From positions 1,116,001 through 1,180,000 of the forward strand of contig NZ_JAUSZX010000001.1 in the NCBI RefSeq assembly GCF_030818015.1: 64,000 bases of DNA, read 5' to 3'. Numbering within the stretch: position 1 is the stretch's first letter; each line of letters opens with the position of its first letter. This DNA is from Arthrobacter globiformis. Its GTDB lineage: Bacteria > Actinomycetota > Actinomycetes > Actinomycetales > Micrococcaceae. This document shows, piece after piece, positions 20,005 through 30,366 of the stretch. Both the position numbers and the translations under genes were made by a program. The notes under the pieces were generated by a model. That model was not told where the DNA came from. It saw nothing but the letters and a program-made list of their open reading frames with translations, and did not search any database.

Positions 20005-20263
20005 CGCGGCCAGCCAGCCCCTCGAGGGCAGCTCACCATCGGTAGTAACAGGACAAAACCGCAGCCGGGACCAGCGCCTTCGGCAGCCAAAGGTGCTGGG
20101 GGATGAGCCGCCTGCCGGGGGTTGGCTTGTCCGAATCGGCGGCTACGGCAAGCTCGATCATTGGGGGTTGAGCTTGCCGAACACTCGAGGCCAAGAAATC
20201 GACCGGAGAACCGCTTTATCTTTCACTGCCGTTTGTTCCCTTCCGGAACTGACGGCCGGAGAC

Positions 20264-20364
20264 GGCGGGTGACTGGATTCCGGAAGTGAGCGTCTAAGGG
20301 AGCGTCGCGTCCGCTCAGCGGGCGCCTTCGCGACCGAGCTCACGGAGGAATTCGGTCACCCGCC
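20264..20364. repeat. Structured intergenic element, copy 2 (upstream of gcvH)
   Basis: A long hairpin: GGCGGGTGAC (20264-20273) pairs with GTCACCCGCC (20355-20364), continuing through TGGATTCC / GGAATTCG with two wobbles. An inner helix GTGAGC (20286-20291) / GCTCAC (20338-20343) follows, with GTCGCG/CGCGAC near the apex. The basal TGGATTCCGGAAG and GGAGGAATTCGGTCACC are shared with the copy at 22357. It ends 41 bp before gcvH. The rest of this 519-bp spacer (19886-20404) shows no open frame I would call a gene. Confidence 0.7.
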
Positions 20365-20404
20365 TCCCAACCCGACCACAGCAGCAACGAGAATAAGGAA
20401 CGAA

Positions 20405-20784
20405 ATGGCAAAAGTTGCCCCTGAACTGCAGTACTCCGACGAACACGAGTGGGTCTCCCGCGAGGATGGGAACGTTGTGTCCATTGGCATTTCTGCCGTG
20501 GCCACTGACGCCCTCGGCGACATCGTCTACGTGGACCTTCCCGAGGTCGGCTCGGCCGTGACCGCGGGGGAGACCTGCGGCGAGGTGGAGTCCACCAAGT
20601 CGGTCTCGGACCTGTACTCCCCGGTGACGGGTGAGGTTACGGAGATCAACCCGGTCGTCGTCGAGGACCCCGCCCTGATCAACAATGACCCGTACGGCGC
20701 CGGCTGGCTGTTCAAGGTGGCCGCTGATTCCGAGGGCCCGCTGCTGTCGGCCGAGGAATACGCCTCCAAGAACGGCGGCGAGCT

Positions 20785-20788
<4 letters not shown>
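20405..20788 (+). CDS. gcvH: Glycine cleavage H-protein (lipoyl carrier)
   Basis: A 127-aa lipoyl carrier shuttling the aminomethyl group between GcvP, GcvT and the dihydrolipoyl dehydrogenase. The lipoylation site is K65 in [18 protein letters not shown], and the family N-terminus [10 protein letters not shown] is present. The ATG at 20405 has AAGGA at 6-base spacing. Its stop overlaps the GTG of glyA by 4 bp, giving translational coupling. The spacer before it carries structured repeats, so the gene may rely partly on its own promoter, though none is evident. Confidence 0.96.
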
Positions 20789-22119
<1,331 letters not shown>

Positions 22120-22219
22120 CGGTCACCGTTGGCCCGTTGGGGCCAGCATCCTCCGCGTGCTCGGTCGCGAAGACGCCCGCTGAGTGGACGTGACGCTCCC
22201 TCGGGGCCACACCCTCCGG

Positions 22220-22249
22220 GTTCCCTGGCTGAGCTTGCGAGGTTAGGGA
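22220..22249. repeat. REP-like hairpin in the glyA-sdaA spacer
   Basis: TTCCCTGGCT / GGTTAGGGA arms pair through several G-T wobbles around loop GAGCTTGCGA. The same core with Watson-Crick arms occurs at 18632-18663, and both are followed by a GGTGGGGA-containing tail. Confidence 0.65.
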
Positions 22250-22356
22250 GACGGTGGGGAGAACGCTTCCGGATGCCGGCCCCAAAGGGGCCCCGTCGGC
22301 TCACCTCCTTCAGAGTTCCTACCGCCAGTGAATGTGCAGTGTGGTGACCGGCGGAT

Positions 22357-22431
22357 GGGAGGTGAGTGGATTCCGGAAGCGTGCGTCAAAGCGACGAAGG
22401 AGCAGCACGCGGAGGAATTCGGTCACCTCCC
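22357..22431. repeat. Structured intergenic element, copy 3 (upstream of sdaA)
   Basis: Basal arms GGGAGGTGA (22357-22365) and TCACCTCCC (22423-22431) pair, continuing through TGGATTCC / GGAATTCG. The inner helix GCGTGC (22379-22384) / GCACGC (22405-22410) pairs too. Compared with copy 2 at 20264 the stems differ in sequence but keep pairing. The apical part is the exact reverse complement of 19962-19996. It ends 36 bp before the sdaA start. The rest of the 348-bp spacer (22120-22467) holds only the REP-like hairpin. Confidence 0.7.
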
Positions 22432-22467
22432 ACCCAACCCGATGACATGTCTAGTTAGGATTGATTT

Positions 22468-23865
22468 ATGGCCGTTGGAGTCTTTGACCTTTTTTCCATC
22501 GGAATAGGACCGTCCAGTTCACACACGGTGGGCCCGATGCGGGCCGCCGCGGTGTTCTCGGAGGAGCTGAAGTCCTCCGGCAAGCTGAAAAACGTGGCCT
22601 CCTTGCGGGTGGACCTGTACGGCTCGCTCGCGGCGACGGGGCACGGGCACGGAACCATGACGGCGATCCTGCTTGGCCTGGAGGGTTACCACCCCGAGCT
22701 GATCCTGCCCGATGAGGTGGAAGCACGGCTGGCGTCGATCGCGGAGACCGGGACGCTGCAGCTGGCCGGATCGGTTCCGCTGCCCTATGGCGTGGCGGAC
22801 ATGGTGCTGCGGCCGCTGACCGTGCTGCCCCGGCACACCAACGGCATGACGTTCACGGTGTTTGATGCCGCCGGCTCCGAGCTCCGGAAGGCGACGTTCT
22901 TCTCCGTGGGCGGCGGTTTCATTGTCCGCGAGGGCGAGGAGGACGCGGCCCAGCAGGAGCTGGAGGAATCGAAGAAGGAACTGCCCCTGCCGTTCCGCAC
23001 CGCCGCGGAACTGCTGGAGCACTGCCGCGCCCAGGGCCTGTCCATCGCCGACATCATGCTGGTCAACGAACGCGCTTCCCGGTCCGAGGAGGACATCCGC
23101 GAAGGCCTGCTCCACATCTATTCGGTGATGGAAGGCTGCGTGGAGGTGAGCCTGAAGCGGGAGGGGCTGCTGCCCGGCGGACTGAAGGTCCGCCGTCGTG
23201 CTCCCGACTGGCACGAACGCCTCCTGAAGGAGGACAAGGACCGGGACCCCAAGTACTGGCAGGAATGGGTCAACCTCATCGCCTTGGCCGTCAATGAGGA
23301 AAACGCCTCCGGCGGGCGCGTGGTCACCGCCCCCACCAACGGCGCCGCGGGCATCATCCCGGCGGTGCTGTACTACGCGCTGTACTTTGCCCCCGGGATG
23401 GATAAGGCCCGCCAGGAAGACCGCGACGACGTGGTGGTCCGTTTCCTGCTCGCCGCGGGCGCCGTCGGGGTGCTGTACAAGGAGCAGGCGTCCATTTCCG
23501 GCGCGGAGGTGGGCTGCCAGGGCGAGGTGGGATCGGCGTCGTCGATGGCCGCCGCCGGGCTTGCCGAGGTCATGGGCGGCACACCCGCGCAGGTGGAGAA
23601 CGCCGCGGAAATCGCCATGGAGCACAACCTGGGCCTGACCTGCGACCCGATCGGCGGGCTGGTGCAGGTGCCCTGCATCGAACGCAATGCGATCGCCGCT
23701 GCCAAGGCCATCAACGCCGCGAAGATGGCGTTGTGGGGTGACGGTTCGCACCGGGTCTCGCTGGACGAGGTCATCGTGACCATGCGGGAGACCGGCCGGG
23801 ACATGAGTTCGAAGTACAAGGAAACCGCCATGGGCGGACTTGCGGTCAACGTCGTCGAGTGCTGA
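22468..23865 (+). CDS. sdaA: L-serine ammonia-lyase, iron-sulfur type
   Basis: Deaminates L-serine to pyruvate and ammonia using a [4Fe-4S] cluster. The 465-aa single-chain enzyme has an N-terminal beta-type domain ([22 protein letters not shown]) and a C-terminal alpha-type domain. Cluster cysteines are likely those in [32 protein letters not shown]. The ATG at 22468 is preceded by TTAGGATTG. It closes the glycine/serine cluster, turning carbon from glycine into pyruvate; the serC gene at 44379 is the opposing biosynthetic route. Confidence 0.94.
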   Translation: MAVGVFDLFSIGIGPSSSHTVGPMRAAAVFSEELKSSGKLKNVASLRVDLYGSLAATGHGHGTMTAILLGLEGYHPELILPDEVEARLASIAETGTLQLAGSVPLPYGVADMVLRPLTVLPRHTNGMTFTVFDAAGSELRKATFFSVGGGFIVREGEEDAAQQELEESKKELPLPFRTAAELLEHCRAQGLSIADIMLVNERASRSEEDIREGLLHIYSVMEGCVEVSLKREGLLPGGLKVRRRAPDWHERLLKEDKDRDPKYWQEWVNLIALAVNEENASGGRVVTAPTNGAAGIIPAVLYYALYFAPGMDKARQEDRDDVVVRFLLAAGAVGVLYKEQASISGAEVGCQGEVGSASSMAAAGLAEVMGGTPAQVENAAEIAMEHNLGLTCDPIGGLVQVPCIERNAIAAAKAINAAKMALWGDGSHRVSLDEVIVTMRETGRDMSSKYKETAMGGLAVNVVEC

Positions 23866-23892
23866 CCGCCTAATCGGCGGTTGACCCGGTGC

Positions 23893-24465
23893 CTAATTGT
23901 TGGCGGCGGCCCACAGGTTGAGGCTCGCCGCGAAGATGACCCATGACAGGTAGGGCAGCATCAGCAGGCCGGCAGTGCGGCGGATCGGCCCGAACAGCAG
24001 CACGGCGGTGGCGACGGCAAGCGCAAGCGCAATGATGACGCCCAGCGCCAGCCAGAGGGCGGCCGAACCCCACACCGGAAACAGCCCGAAGAAGACGGGC
24101 GTCCACGCCAGGTTCAAGGCAAGCTGCACGCTGTAAACGGTGAGCGCAGCCCGGCGGTTCGGGCTACGGCTCCGCCAAACGAGCCAGGCCGCCACCGCCA
24201 TGGCGGTGTACAGCACGGTCCAAACCGGCCCGAACACCCAGTTGGGCGGGGACCACGGCGCCTTGTTGGCCGCCGCATACCAGCCGGTGACATTGCTGAT
24301 GGTCGCCTGCGAACCCAGCCAGGCCACCAGGGCGCTGGCTGCCAGGAACAACAGGAGTGCGGCCAGTTCGACGGCGGTGGGCCGCGGCTTGGGCTGCGCG
24401 CCGTCACTCCTGCTGCTGGCGCCTCTTCCGGCTTCCGCGGCTGGCCCGCGGTCCCTGCTTTCCAT
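23893..24465 (-). CDS. TspO/MBR-family membrane protein
   Basis: About 190 aa with five hydrophobic segments after a hydrophilic 35-residue N-terminus. Family motifs are visible: WYAAANKAPWSPPNWVFGPVWTVLYTAMAVAAWLVW (broken here by the text limit into WSPPNWVFGPVWTVLYT) and LNLAWTPVFFG. TspO proteins bind tetrapyrroles and cholesterol-like ligands and modulate stress responses. I chose the ATG at 24465 (MESRDRGPAAEAG...); the frame remains open upstream to 24660 but overlaps the divergent nuclease region and looks non-coding. It stands alone, convergent with sdaA and divergent from the nuclease gene. Confidence 0.88.
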   Translation of the reverse strand: MESRDRGPAAEAGRGASSRSDGAQPKPRPTAVELAALLLFLAASALVAWLGSQATISNVTGWYAAANKAPWSPPNWVFGPVWTVLYTAMAVAAWLVWRSRSPNRRAALTVYSVQLALNLAWTPVFFGLFPVWGSAALWLALGVIIALALAVATAVLLFGPIRRTAGLLMLPYLSWVIFAASLNLWAAANN

Positions 24466-24536
24466 TGCTCTACAGTTGCCAGGGGCACAGCCGGAGTCAA
24501 GGCGGGAACGCCGGATTGTCAGGATGGCGTGCCACC

Positions 24537-25367
24537 ATGGGAACCATGGGCGAAGGCTACGATCCCGGCTTCCTGCGCGAGGCCCTTGAGCTGCCGGGCC
24601 CGGAGGCGCCCACCATCCTCCTCGACTACACCCACTTCTCGGTGCGGCTGTTGCCGGCACGCAGGCTCGCAGCCGTGACCGGCGTCAACATCGACGGACA
24701 AGCACTGGTACCGCTTGGGCGCGAGGGAACCTGGCACTACGACCCCCGGGTGCCGCGGGGGCTCCAGACCGGACCCGATGTTTACCAGCACAACGACCTG
24801 GACCGGGGCCACCTTGTCCGCCGCCTGGACCCCGTCTGGGGTGATGACAGCACCGCGCTGACCGCAAACCAGGACACCTTCACATACCCGAATGCGGCGC
24901 CGCAGGCAGCAGCATTCAACCAGGGCAAGGAACTCTGGGCTGGTCTGGAGGACCACGTGCTCAACCATGCCGGCCAATACGACGCCAGGATCAGCGTCTT
25001 CACCGGACCCGTCCTCGACGCCGGCGACCTGCCGTACCGGGGCATCCAGATCCCCCGGAAGTTCTGGAAGATCGCGGCCTGGACCACGGATGGACGGCTG
25101 GCCGCGGCTGGCTTCCTGCTGGACCAGTCCCCGCTGCTGGGCCCGGAGGAACTGGCCCGGGTTGTCAGGGAACGCCTGCTGGCGGACGAGCCACCGCCGC
25201 TGGGGCCCTACCGGACCTTCCAGGTCCCCATTCCGCAAATCGCTGCCCTGACCGGCATGGTGCTGACGCGCCTCGCCGACGCCGACCGGTTCACCGCCGG
25301 CATTCCGGAAGGCGGCCCGGGGCCGGCAGCGATTGCGCTCACGGACCTTCGGCAGGTGCGGCTCTGA
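24537..25367 (+). CDS. DNA/RNA non-specific endonuclease (NUC1/NucA family)
   Basis: A 276-aa protein with the metal/base motif DLDRGHLVRRLDP, matching the DRGH of the NUC1 beta-beta-alpha nucleases, followed by a conserved asparagine-rich stretch (FTYPNAAPQAAAFNQG, ELW..LEDHVL) and VFTGPVLD. The likely start is ATG 24537 or the in-frame ATG 24546. No signal peptide or membrane segment is visible, which is unusual because most relatives are exported. It could be secreted non-classically, act inside the cell, or be an inhibitor-controlled nuclease, but no obvious immunity gene is beside it. Confidence 0.87.
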   Translation: MGTMGEGYDPGFLREALELPGPEAPTILLDYTHFSVRLLPARRLAAVTGVNIDGQALVPLGREGTWHYDPRVPRGLQTGPDVYQHNDLDRGHLVRRLDPVWGDDSTALTANQDTFTYPNAAPQAAAFNQGKELWAGLEDHVLNHAGQYDARISVFTGPVLDAGDLPYRGIQIPRKFWKIAAWTTDGRLAAAGFLLDQSPLLGPEELARVVRERLLADEPPPLGPYRTFQVPIPQIAALTGMVLTRLADADRFTAGIPEGGPGPAAIALTDLRQVRL

Positions 25368-25460
25368 CCAGGATCACGGGCCCGCGGCAAGCGGTACGGG
25401 AAGCCGGACGGATAGACTTGAGGCTGCTCCTCCGGCATCTGCACGAAACGTAAGCGAAGA

Positions 25461-26549
25461 TTGGACACGGCACACTTGCGAGAATTCACTGCCCGCTTTG
25501 CCACCTCCGAAGAGGTTGCCAACTGGGACTCCCACGTCACCGCGAATCCGAACGGCGGAAACCTGCTGCAGTCGGAAGCCTTCGCCGAGGTCAAGCAGCA
25601 CTTCGGCTGGAAGACCCTGCACCTCGTCTACGAAACAGCCGACTACACGAGCTACAACCTGGTGCTGGAAAAGAGCTTCCCGCTGCTCGGCAAGCTCTGG
25701 TACCTCATCAAGGGACCGGATGTGGCCGGCGTCGAGGACATCCCGGGCATTGCCGCGGCGAATGCAGAGTTCGTCAAGCGCGCCCGGCTGGGCGTCTTCG
25801 CCATCAAGATCGAGCCGGACATCATCCTCAGCGACGCCGCCCGCGGGGTCATCGAAGGGGCTGGGCTGGTCAAGACGCACAACCTGCAGCCCAACGACTC
25901 CACAGCACTGCTGGATATTTCCCCCGAGGAGAATCAGCTGTTGCGCAACCTCCACTCACGTGGACGCAACGCCGTCCGCCGCGCCATCCGCGAGGGCGTC
26001 GAAGTGCACAACGTGGACCCCAGCGAGGAAAACTTCAAGGCCATGTACGCCCTGATGACCGACACCGTCCAGGCGAAGTCGCAGGTCCGCGTCCGCGAAT
26101 ACGAGTACTACCGCCAGTTCTGGACGAACTTCATCAAGCGCGGCCAGGGCAGGCTTATGTTTGTGTACGAAAACGGCGTTCCCTCGGTGGGTGCCTTCGT
26201 GATCAACTACGGCCGCAAGGGCACGTACAAGGACGGCGGCTCCCTGCAGAAGCGCAATCAGTACGGCGATTCGCACCTGGTGCAGTGGACCGCCATCAAC
26301 CAGCTCAAGGAGCTGGGCTGCACCGAATACGACTTCTGCGGGACGCCGCCCAGCGACAAGCTCAAGGACACGTCGAACCCCTTCCACGGACTGGGGCTTT
26401 TCAAGACCAGCTTCAGCAAGACGGTCACGGATTTCGTTGGCTGCTATGACCAGGTCATCAGCCCGCTGAAGTACAAGGCGTGGATTGCTGCCGGCGAACG
26501 CGTCGCCCGGCAGCTGTATACGCGCCGCACCGGGCAGCAGTTTTACTGA
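25461..26549 (+). CDS. FemAB/FemX-like peptidyltransferase for peptidoglycan interpeptide bridges
   Basis: A 362-aa GNAT-fold protein of the FemABX family, which adds amino acids from aminoacyl-tRNA to lipid II or UDP-MurNAc-pentapeptide. Visible are WDSHVTANPNGGNLLQSEAF at the N-terminus, LRNLHSRGRNAVRRAIREGVEV, and GTYKDGGSLQKRNQYGDSHLVQW near the C-terminus. The start is uncertain: TTG 25461 (protein MDTAHLREFTARF) or a second TTG about 15 bases on. Arthrobacter peptidoglycan has bridge residues, so this is a plausible bridge enzyme. A 16-bp tandem repeat follows its stop. Confidence 0.85.
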   Translation: MDTAHLREFTARFATSEEVANWDSHVTANPNGGNLLQSEAFAEVKQHFGWKTLHLVYETADYTSYNLVLEKSFPLLGKLWYLIKGPDVAGVEDIPGIAAANAEFVKRARLGVFAIKIEPDIILSDAARGVIEGAGLVKTHNLQPNDSTALLDISPEENQLLRNLHSRGRNAVRRAIREGVEVHNVDPSEENFKAMYALMTDTVQAKSQVRVREYEYYRQFWTNFIKRGQGRLMFVYENGVPSVGAFVINYGRKGTYKDGGSLQKRNQYGDSHLVQWTAINQLKELGCTEYDFCGTPPSDKLKDTSNPFHGLGLFKTSFSKTVTDFVGCYDQVISPLKYKAWIAAGERVARQLYTRRTGQQFY

Positions 26550-26553
26550 GGCA

Positions 26554-26640
26554 TGAACGGCTAAGGCACTGAACGGCTAAGGCACTGAACGGCTAAGGCA
26601 CTGAACGGCTAAGGCACTGAACGGCTAAGGCACTGAACGG
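26554..26640 (+). repeat. Tandem 16-bp repeat (5.4 copies) between femX-like and thrE-like genes
   Basis: The unit TGAACGGCTAAGGCAC is repeated five times without a mismatch, followed by TGAACGG. It fills nearly the whole spacer and runs into the ribosome-binding site (GGAGGGAG) of the following gene. Every unit contains TGA and TAA, so no frame stays open through it. Confidence 0.97.
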
Positions 26641-26651
26641 AGGGAGCCCCG

Positions 26652-28148
26652 ATGACCAAAGAACCCCGCGGCGCCAACCGGCAGCCCACGGACGGGCTGC
26701 CCAAGACGGAGCCGCTCACCGCCTCGCAGCTGCACCAGAACGCGGCGGCCAAGCGCATGCTGCGCCGCCTGGTCCAGGGGGAAAATCCGCCGACGGCACC
26801 ACTGAGCATCGTGGACAGGCTCGCCGGGAGCCCCTACGCCAATCCCATGATCCAGGTGGGCGGGATCGATGAGTCCGCCCGCAAGACGATGGACTTTGCG
26901 CTGCATCTTGCCGAGTCCATGTTCCGGTACGGTGCCGGCGCCCTGGAGGTGGAAACAAGCATCATTGCCGTGACGGCTGCGCTGGGGCTGAAAAACATCG
27001 AGGTGGACATCACCAACCAGTCCGTGGGCATCAATTACGCAGCCAAGGACCAGACGCCCATCGCCCTCCTGCGGGTGGTCCGTTCCTGGACGAATAACTA
27101 TGCGGGGCTTGCCCAGGTCCACCAACTGGTCACAGATATCGTGGCCGGCGGTGTCGGCCGGGACGAGGCCGTCCGCCGGCTCGACGAGATCCTCCGCCGC
27201 CCCAAGCCGTTCCCGCGCTGGATGGTGACGGTGGCGTTCGCGGTGTTCGCGGCCGTGTTCGTGGCCGTCATCGGCGGCGGTCCCGGCGCCTCGGCCGTCG
27301 CGTTCGCCTCCAACCTGCTCATCAGCCTGGTGGCCCGGAAGCTGGGCCGCTGGCGGACGCCTGACTTCTTCATCACGGCGGCCTGCTCGTTTGTGGTGAC
27401 GGTCATCGCGCTGCTGATGTGGAGGTTCGGCAGCCCTGTGGGGATCCGGCTGGCCCCCGCCATTGTGGTGGTGGGCGGCATCCTGCTGCTGCTTCCCACA
27501 GGGCGGCTCGTGTCCTCGGTCCAGGATGCCATCAACGGCTTCCCAGTCACGGCTGCGGGCAGATTCCTGTCCACCCTGCTGACCTTCGGGGCCGTTGTCG
27601 CTGGCATCGCTGTCGCGTTTGTGGTGGGGGACAGGATCGGCATGGAGCCCATCAACGTCACGGAATCCTTCCCGCCTGCTTACCCGCTGTGGGTGCAGGT
27701 GATCCTGGTGGCCATCGCGGTCGTGGCGATCGGCATTACGGAACAGACGGACTGGAAGCTGCTGCTTCCGACGGCGGCCGTCGGTGTGGTGGGGCACCTG
27801 GCCCTCATCGGCGGCGAGGCGATCGGCATTGGCCCGCGGTTTTCGCCGGCACTCGCCGCTGTGGTGATCGGCCTGCTGGCCCGCGTGGTGGCGTTGAAGA
27901 TGGGCGCCCCGCAGCTTGTGGTCGCCGTGCCGGCCGGTCTGATTCTCCTGCCCGGGCTCACCATTTTCCGGTCGATGTACGTCCTGACCATCGAGGAGTC
28001 CGAGATCCTGCTCGGGGCGGGCGGGATGCTCAGCGCCGGGGCGATCGTGTTTGGCGTTGCCGGCGGCATTGTGCTTGGTGACACGCTGGCACGGCCGCTC
28101 ACGCGGAGCCTCGCCAGCAATGAGCGGCGGCGGTCCCGCCGCCGCTAG
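26652..28148 (+). CDS. thrE: Threonine/serine exporter ThrE family protein
   Basis: A 498-aa membrane protein. The cytoplasmic N-terminal part (about residues 70-180) has the DUF1212-like ALHLAESMFRYGAGALEVE and SWTNNYAGLAQVHQLV. About ten hydrophobic helices follow, ending ILLGAGGMLSAGAIVFGVAGG. This matches ThrE, the threonine/serine exporter of corynebacteria and relatives. The ATG at 26652 has GGAGGGAG upstream, partly made by the tandem repeat. It is probably read through from the femX-like gene. Export of excess serine or threonine would complement the serine deaminase upstream, though this is inference. Confidence 0.88.
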   Translation: MTKEPRGANRQPTDGLPKTEPLTASQLHQNAAAKRMLRRLVQGENPPTAPLSIVDRLAGSPYANPMIQVGGIDESARKTMDFALHLAESMFRYGAGALEVETSIIAVTAALGLKNIEVDITNQSVGINYAAKDQTPIALLRVVRSWTNNYAGLAQVHQLVTDIVAGGVGRDEAVRRLDEILRRPKPFPRWMVTVAFAVFAAVFVAVIGGGPGASAVAFASNLLISLVARKLGRWRTPDFFITAACSFVVTVIALLMWRFGSPVGIRLAPAIVVVGGILLLLPTGRLVSSVQDAINGFPVTAAGRFLSTLLTFGAVVAGIAVAFVVGDRIGMEPINVTESFPPAYPLWVQVILVAIAVVAIGITEQTDWKLLLPTAAVGVVGHLALIGGEAIGIGPRFSPALAAVVIGLLARVVALKMGAPQLVVAVPAGLILLPGLTIFRSMYVLTIEESEILLGAGGMLSAGAIVFGVAGGIVLGDTLARPLTRSLASNERRRSRRR

Positions 28149-28170
28149 GGCCCTGCTGGATCTTTCCGGG

Positions 28171-29010
28171 TTAGATTTTGCCTATCGGCAGCTTCTTCTC
28201 GGCCTGGAACACGTCCTCGACGCGGCCCTTGGCCCAGTAGCCGGACAGCGAAACCTGGCTGCGGTCCAGGCCGCGCTCGCGGAACAGCACGTCCCGCAGG
28301 CCCTTCATGTAGCCCCGCTCGCCGTGCACAAAAACGTTCACGCGGCCGTCGGGCCAGGCGGCGTTGCGCACTGCTTCCACCAGCTGGCTGCTCTCACCCG
28401 CGGGAACGTCGCCGCGCTGCAGCCAGACCAGCTCAAGCCCGGCAGGGACAGCAAGCGCCTGGACGTCAGCCTCCGTGCCCACTTCGATGAAGGCCAGGCC
28501 GCGGGCCTGCGCGGGAAGGGATTCGATGACGGCGGCAACTGCCGGCAGTGCTGCCTCGTCGCAGGCCAGCAGGTACCAGTCCGCGGCCGGATCGGGGTTG
28601 TAGCCGCCCCCGGGGCCGGTGAAGATGAGGCTGTCGCCCGGTTCGGCCGCGGCAGCCCAGGGACCGGCCAGGCCTTCGTCTCCGTGGACCACGAAATCAA
28701 TGGCCAGTTCGCCGGCGGCCGTATCCACCCAGCGGACCGTGTATGTCCGGGTGTGCGGCCACTGCTCCCGGGGCATCGTTTCCCGGACGGCCCAAAGGTC
28801 CAGGGGCTGGGGGTAGTCCACCCCGGGCTGCGGAAAGACGATCTTGACGTACCGGTCCACGAAGTCGTTGTTGACGTAATCAGCGAACCCCGGGCCGCCG
28901 GCGACGATCCGCACCATGTGCGCGGAAAGCTGCTCCCGGCGAAGGACAGTCAGGGTGACCTGCGGGCGGGATTTTTTCGTGGCGGTTGTGGGGGCCGGAA
29001 GGGAAGTCAT
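28171..29010 (-). CDS. Siderophore-interacting protein (flavin-dependent ferric-siderophore reductase)
   Basis: A 279-aa SIP/ViuB-like protein with an FAD-binding 9 domain. Visible are the FAD-binding HTRTYTVRWVD and the phosphate-binding GPWAAAAEPGDSLIFTGPGGGY. The C-terminal NAD(P)H-binding part has YLLACDEAALPAVAAV and VFVHGERGYMKGLRDVLFRERG. It reduces Fe(III)-siderophores in the cytoplasm to release iron. The ATG at 29010 follows ung by 10 bp, with an iron box between. No siderophore synthesis or import gene lies nearby. Confidence 0.9.
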   Translation of the reverse strand: MTSLPAPTTATKKSRPQVTLTVLRREQLSAHMVRIVAGGPGFADYVNNDFVDRYVKIVFPQPGVDYPQPLDLWAVRETMPREQWPHTRTYTVRWVDTAAGELAIDFVVHGDEGLAGPWAAAAEPGDSLIFTGPGGGYNPDPAADWYLLACDEAALPAVAAVIESLPAQARGLAFIEVGTEADVQALAVPAGLELVWLQRGDVPAGESSQLVEAVRNAAWPDGRVNVFVHGERGYMKGLRDVLFRERGLDRSQVSLSGYWAKGRVEDVFQAEKKLPIGKI

Positions 29011-29029
29011 GGAGGTAAGCCTAGCCTAA
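29011..29029 (-). promoter_or_regulatory. DtxR/IdeR-type iron box at the siderophore-interacting protein start
   Basis: The minus-strand sequence TTAGGCTAGGCTTACCTCC matches the DtxR/IdeR consensus TTAGGTTAGGCTAACCTAA at 15 of 19 positions. It sits immediately before the ATG at 29010 and overlaps the ung stop codon. TAGGCT within it resembles a -10 element 7 bp from the ATG, which would give a leaderless transcript; no Shine-Dalgarno sequence is present. A DtxR-family gene lies in the same window at 45858. Confidence 0.8.
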
Positions 29030-29815
29030 GTACCTTAGCGGGACGGCGGGGAGTTCCCAGTCCACAGGCCCGGCGCCCTGCTCTTTCAGCAGGTCGTTGG
29101 CCCGGCTGAACGGCCTGGAGCCGAAGAAGCCCCGCGAGGCGGAGAGCGGGCTGGGGTGGGCGCTGGCCACCACGGGTGTGCCGCCCAGCAGGGGGCGGAC
29201 GCTCTCGGCGTCCTTCCCCCAGAGTAGGGCGACGAGCGGCGCTGTGGTTCCCTCCGCTGTACGGCGGCCAACGACGGCGGCAACAGCGGCCGTCGTGACC
29301 GTTTCCCAGCCCTTGCCCCGGTGGGATCCCGCAGCGCCCTCACGCACGCTCAGCACCCGGTTCAGCAGCAATACGCCCTGGTCCGCCCAGGCGCCCAGGT
29401 CGCCGTGGATCCGCGGCGGCAGGCCCAGGTCCGCTTCAAGCTCCTTGTAGATGTTGGCCAGGCTGCGCGGGATGGGGCGGGTGCCGGAGTCCACGGAAAA
29501 GGCGAGCCCCACGGCATGTCCGGGTGTGGGGTACGGATCCTGGCCCACGATCAGGACCCGTACCCCGTTCAACGGCTGCCGGAAAGCCCGGAGGACGTTC
29601 GACGCCGACGGCAGCACACGCTGCCCGGCCGCCTCCTCGCTGGCGAGGAAGGACAGTACGGACCGCAACTCGGCCTCCACTCCCGCCAGCGCGTCCGCCC
29701 AGTCAGGTGCCATCAGCTCGCCGAGGGGCAGCCCGGCCAGCTCCGCAAAGTCCGGGCCAGCCGCCATTGTGGGCTCGAGGTCGAAGAGTGGTTCAGGTTC
29801 CGTCACGGTGTCCAT
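29021..29815 (-). CDS. ung: Uracil-DNA glycosylase, family 1
   Basis: Removes uracil from DNA in base-excision repair. Family-1 motifs are visible: [22 protein letters not shown] (catalytic aspartate in GQDPY, with P replacing the more common H after it), [25 protein letters not shown] and the leucine-loop motif [18 protein letters not shown]. The product is about 264 aa with a 45-residue N-terminal extension. I placed the start at ATG 29815 ([11 protein letters not shown]...), preceded by GCGGGAGA. It ends 10 bp before the siderophore-interacting protein start. Confidence 0.93.
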   Translation of the reverse strand: MDTVTEPEPLFDLEPTMAAGPDFAELAGLPLGELMAPDWADALAGVEAELRSVLSFLASEEAAGQRVLPSASNVLRAFRQPLNGVRVLIVGQDPYPTPGHAVGLAFSVDSGTRPIPRSLANIYKELEADLGLPPRIHGDLGAWADQGVLLLNRVLSVREGAAGSHRGKGWETVTTAAVAAVVGRRTAEGTTAPLVALLWGKDAESVRPLLGGTPVVASAHPSPLSASRGFFGSRPFSRANDLLKEQGAGPVDWELPAVPLRYLG

Positions 29816-29885
29816 TCTCCCGCAATGATGCCGGAAGCCCGGTGCCAGCCTCCGGGGCGCGGAGGCCGGTGCCGCCGCGCCGCAA

Positions 29886-29914
29886 ATGACAAGGCTGTTA
29901 TTCCTCCGTAACAT
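29886..29914 (+). promoter_or_regulatory. Candidate sigma-A promoter of the DUF3263 gene
   Basis: ATGACA (29886-29891) and TAACAT (29909-29914) are exactly 17 bp apart, 41 bp upstream of the GTG start at 29955. Confidence 0.55.
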
Positions 29915-29954
29915 AGGGGAGGTACTTTGACCGGATTCAGCTAAGGAGAGCGCA

Positions 29955-30317
29955 GTGGCCGAGCCGTTGCAGGACCACCTCGCGGAGCAGGATCCAGGGC
30001 AGGACTCAGCGCTGGAGCACGGGCTGCGGAGCGGCTCGCTGCTGGACGACTTCAGGCTCAGGGACTCGCCACTGAGCGAGCGGGAGCAGCAGATTCTCGC
30101 CCTGGAACGGCAATGGTGGAAGTACGCCGGTGCCAAGGAACAGGCCATCCGCGAGCTCTTTGATTTGTCCGCGACGCACTACTACCAGATCCTTAATGCC
30201 CTCATTGATACAGAGCACGCGCTGGCCCACGACCCCATGCTCGTGAAGAGATTGCGTAGACTACGTACGTCACGTCAGCGGGCCCGCACTGCTCGCCGCC
30301 TTGGATCTGACGCGTAA
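29955..30317 (+). CDS. DUF3263 domain protein
   Basis: A 120-aa protein whose core, [46 protein letters not shown] split across residues 41-85, is the DUF3263 signature. The central part resembles a sigma-factor or HTH-like helix pair ([21 protein letters not shown]), suggesting DNA binding. The C-terminus is basic ([19 protein letters not shown]). The GTG at 29955 is supported by AAGGAGAG 8 bases upstream. It is followed 49 bp later by the LytR_C protein, a common actinobacterial pairing. Function is unassigned. Confidence 0.88.
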   Translation: MAEPLQDHLAEQDPGQDSALEHGLRSGSLLDDFRLRDSPLSEREQQILALERQWWKYAGAKEQAIRELFDLSATHYYQILNALIDTEHALAHDPMLVKRLRRLRTSRQRARTARRLGSDA

Positions 30318-30366
30318 CTGCTAGTGCCGGACTGCCGGCGAAAACCAACAAGGACGCCTGTTTACC

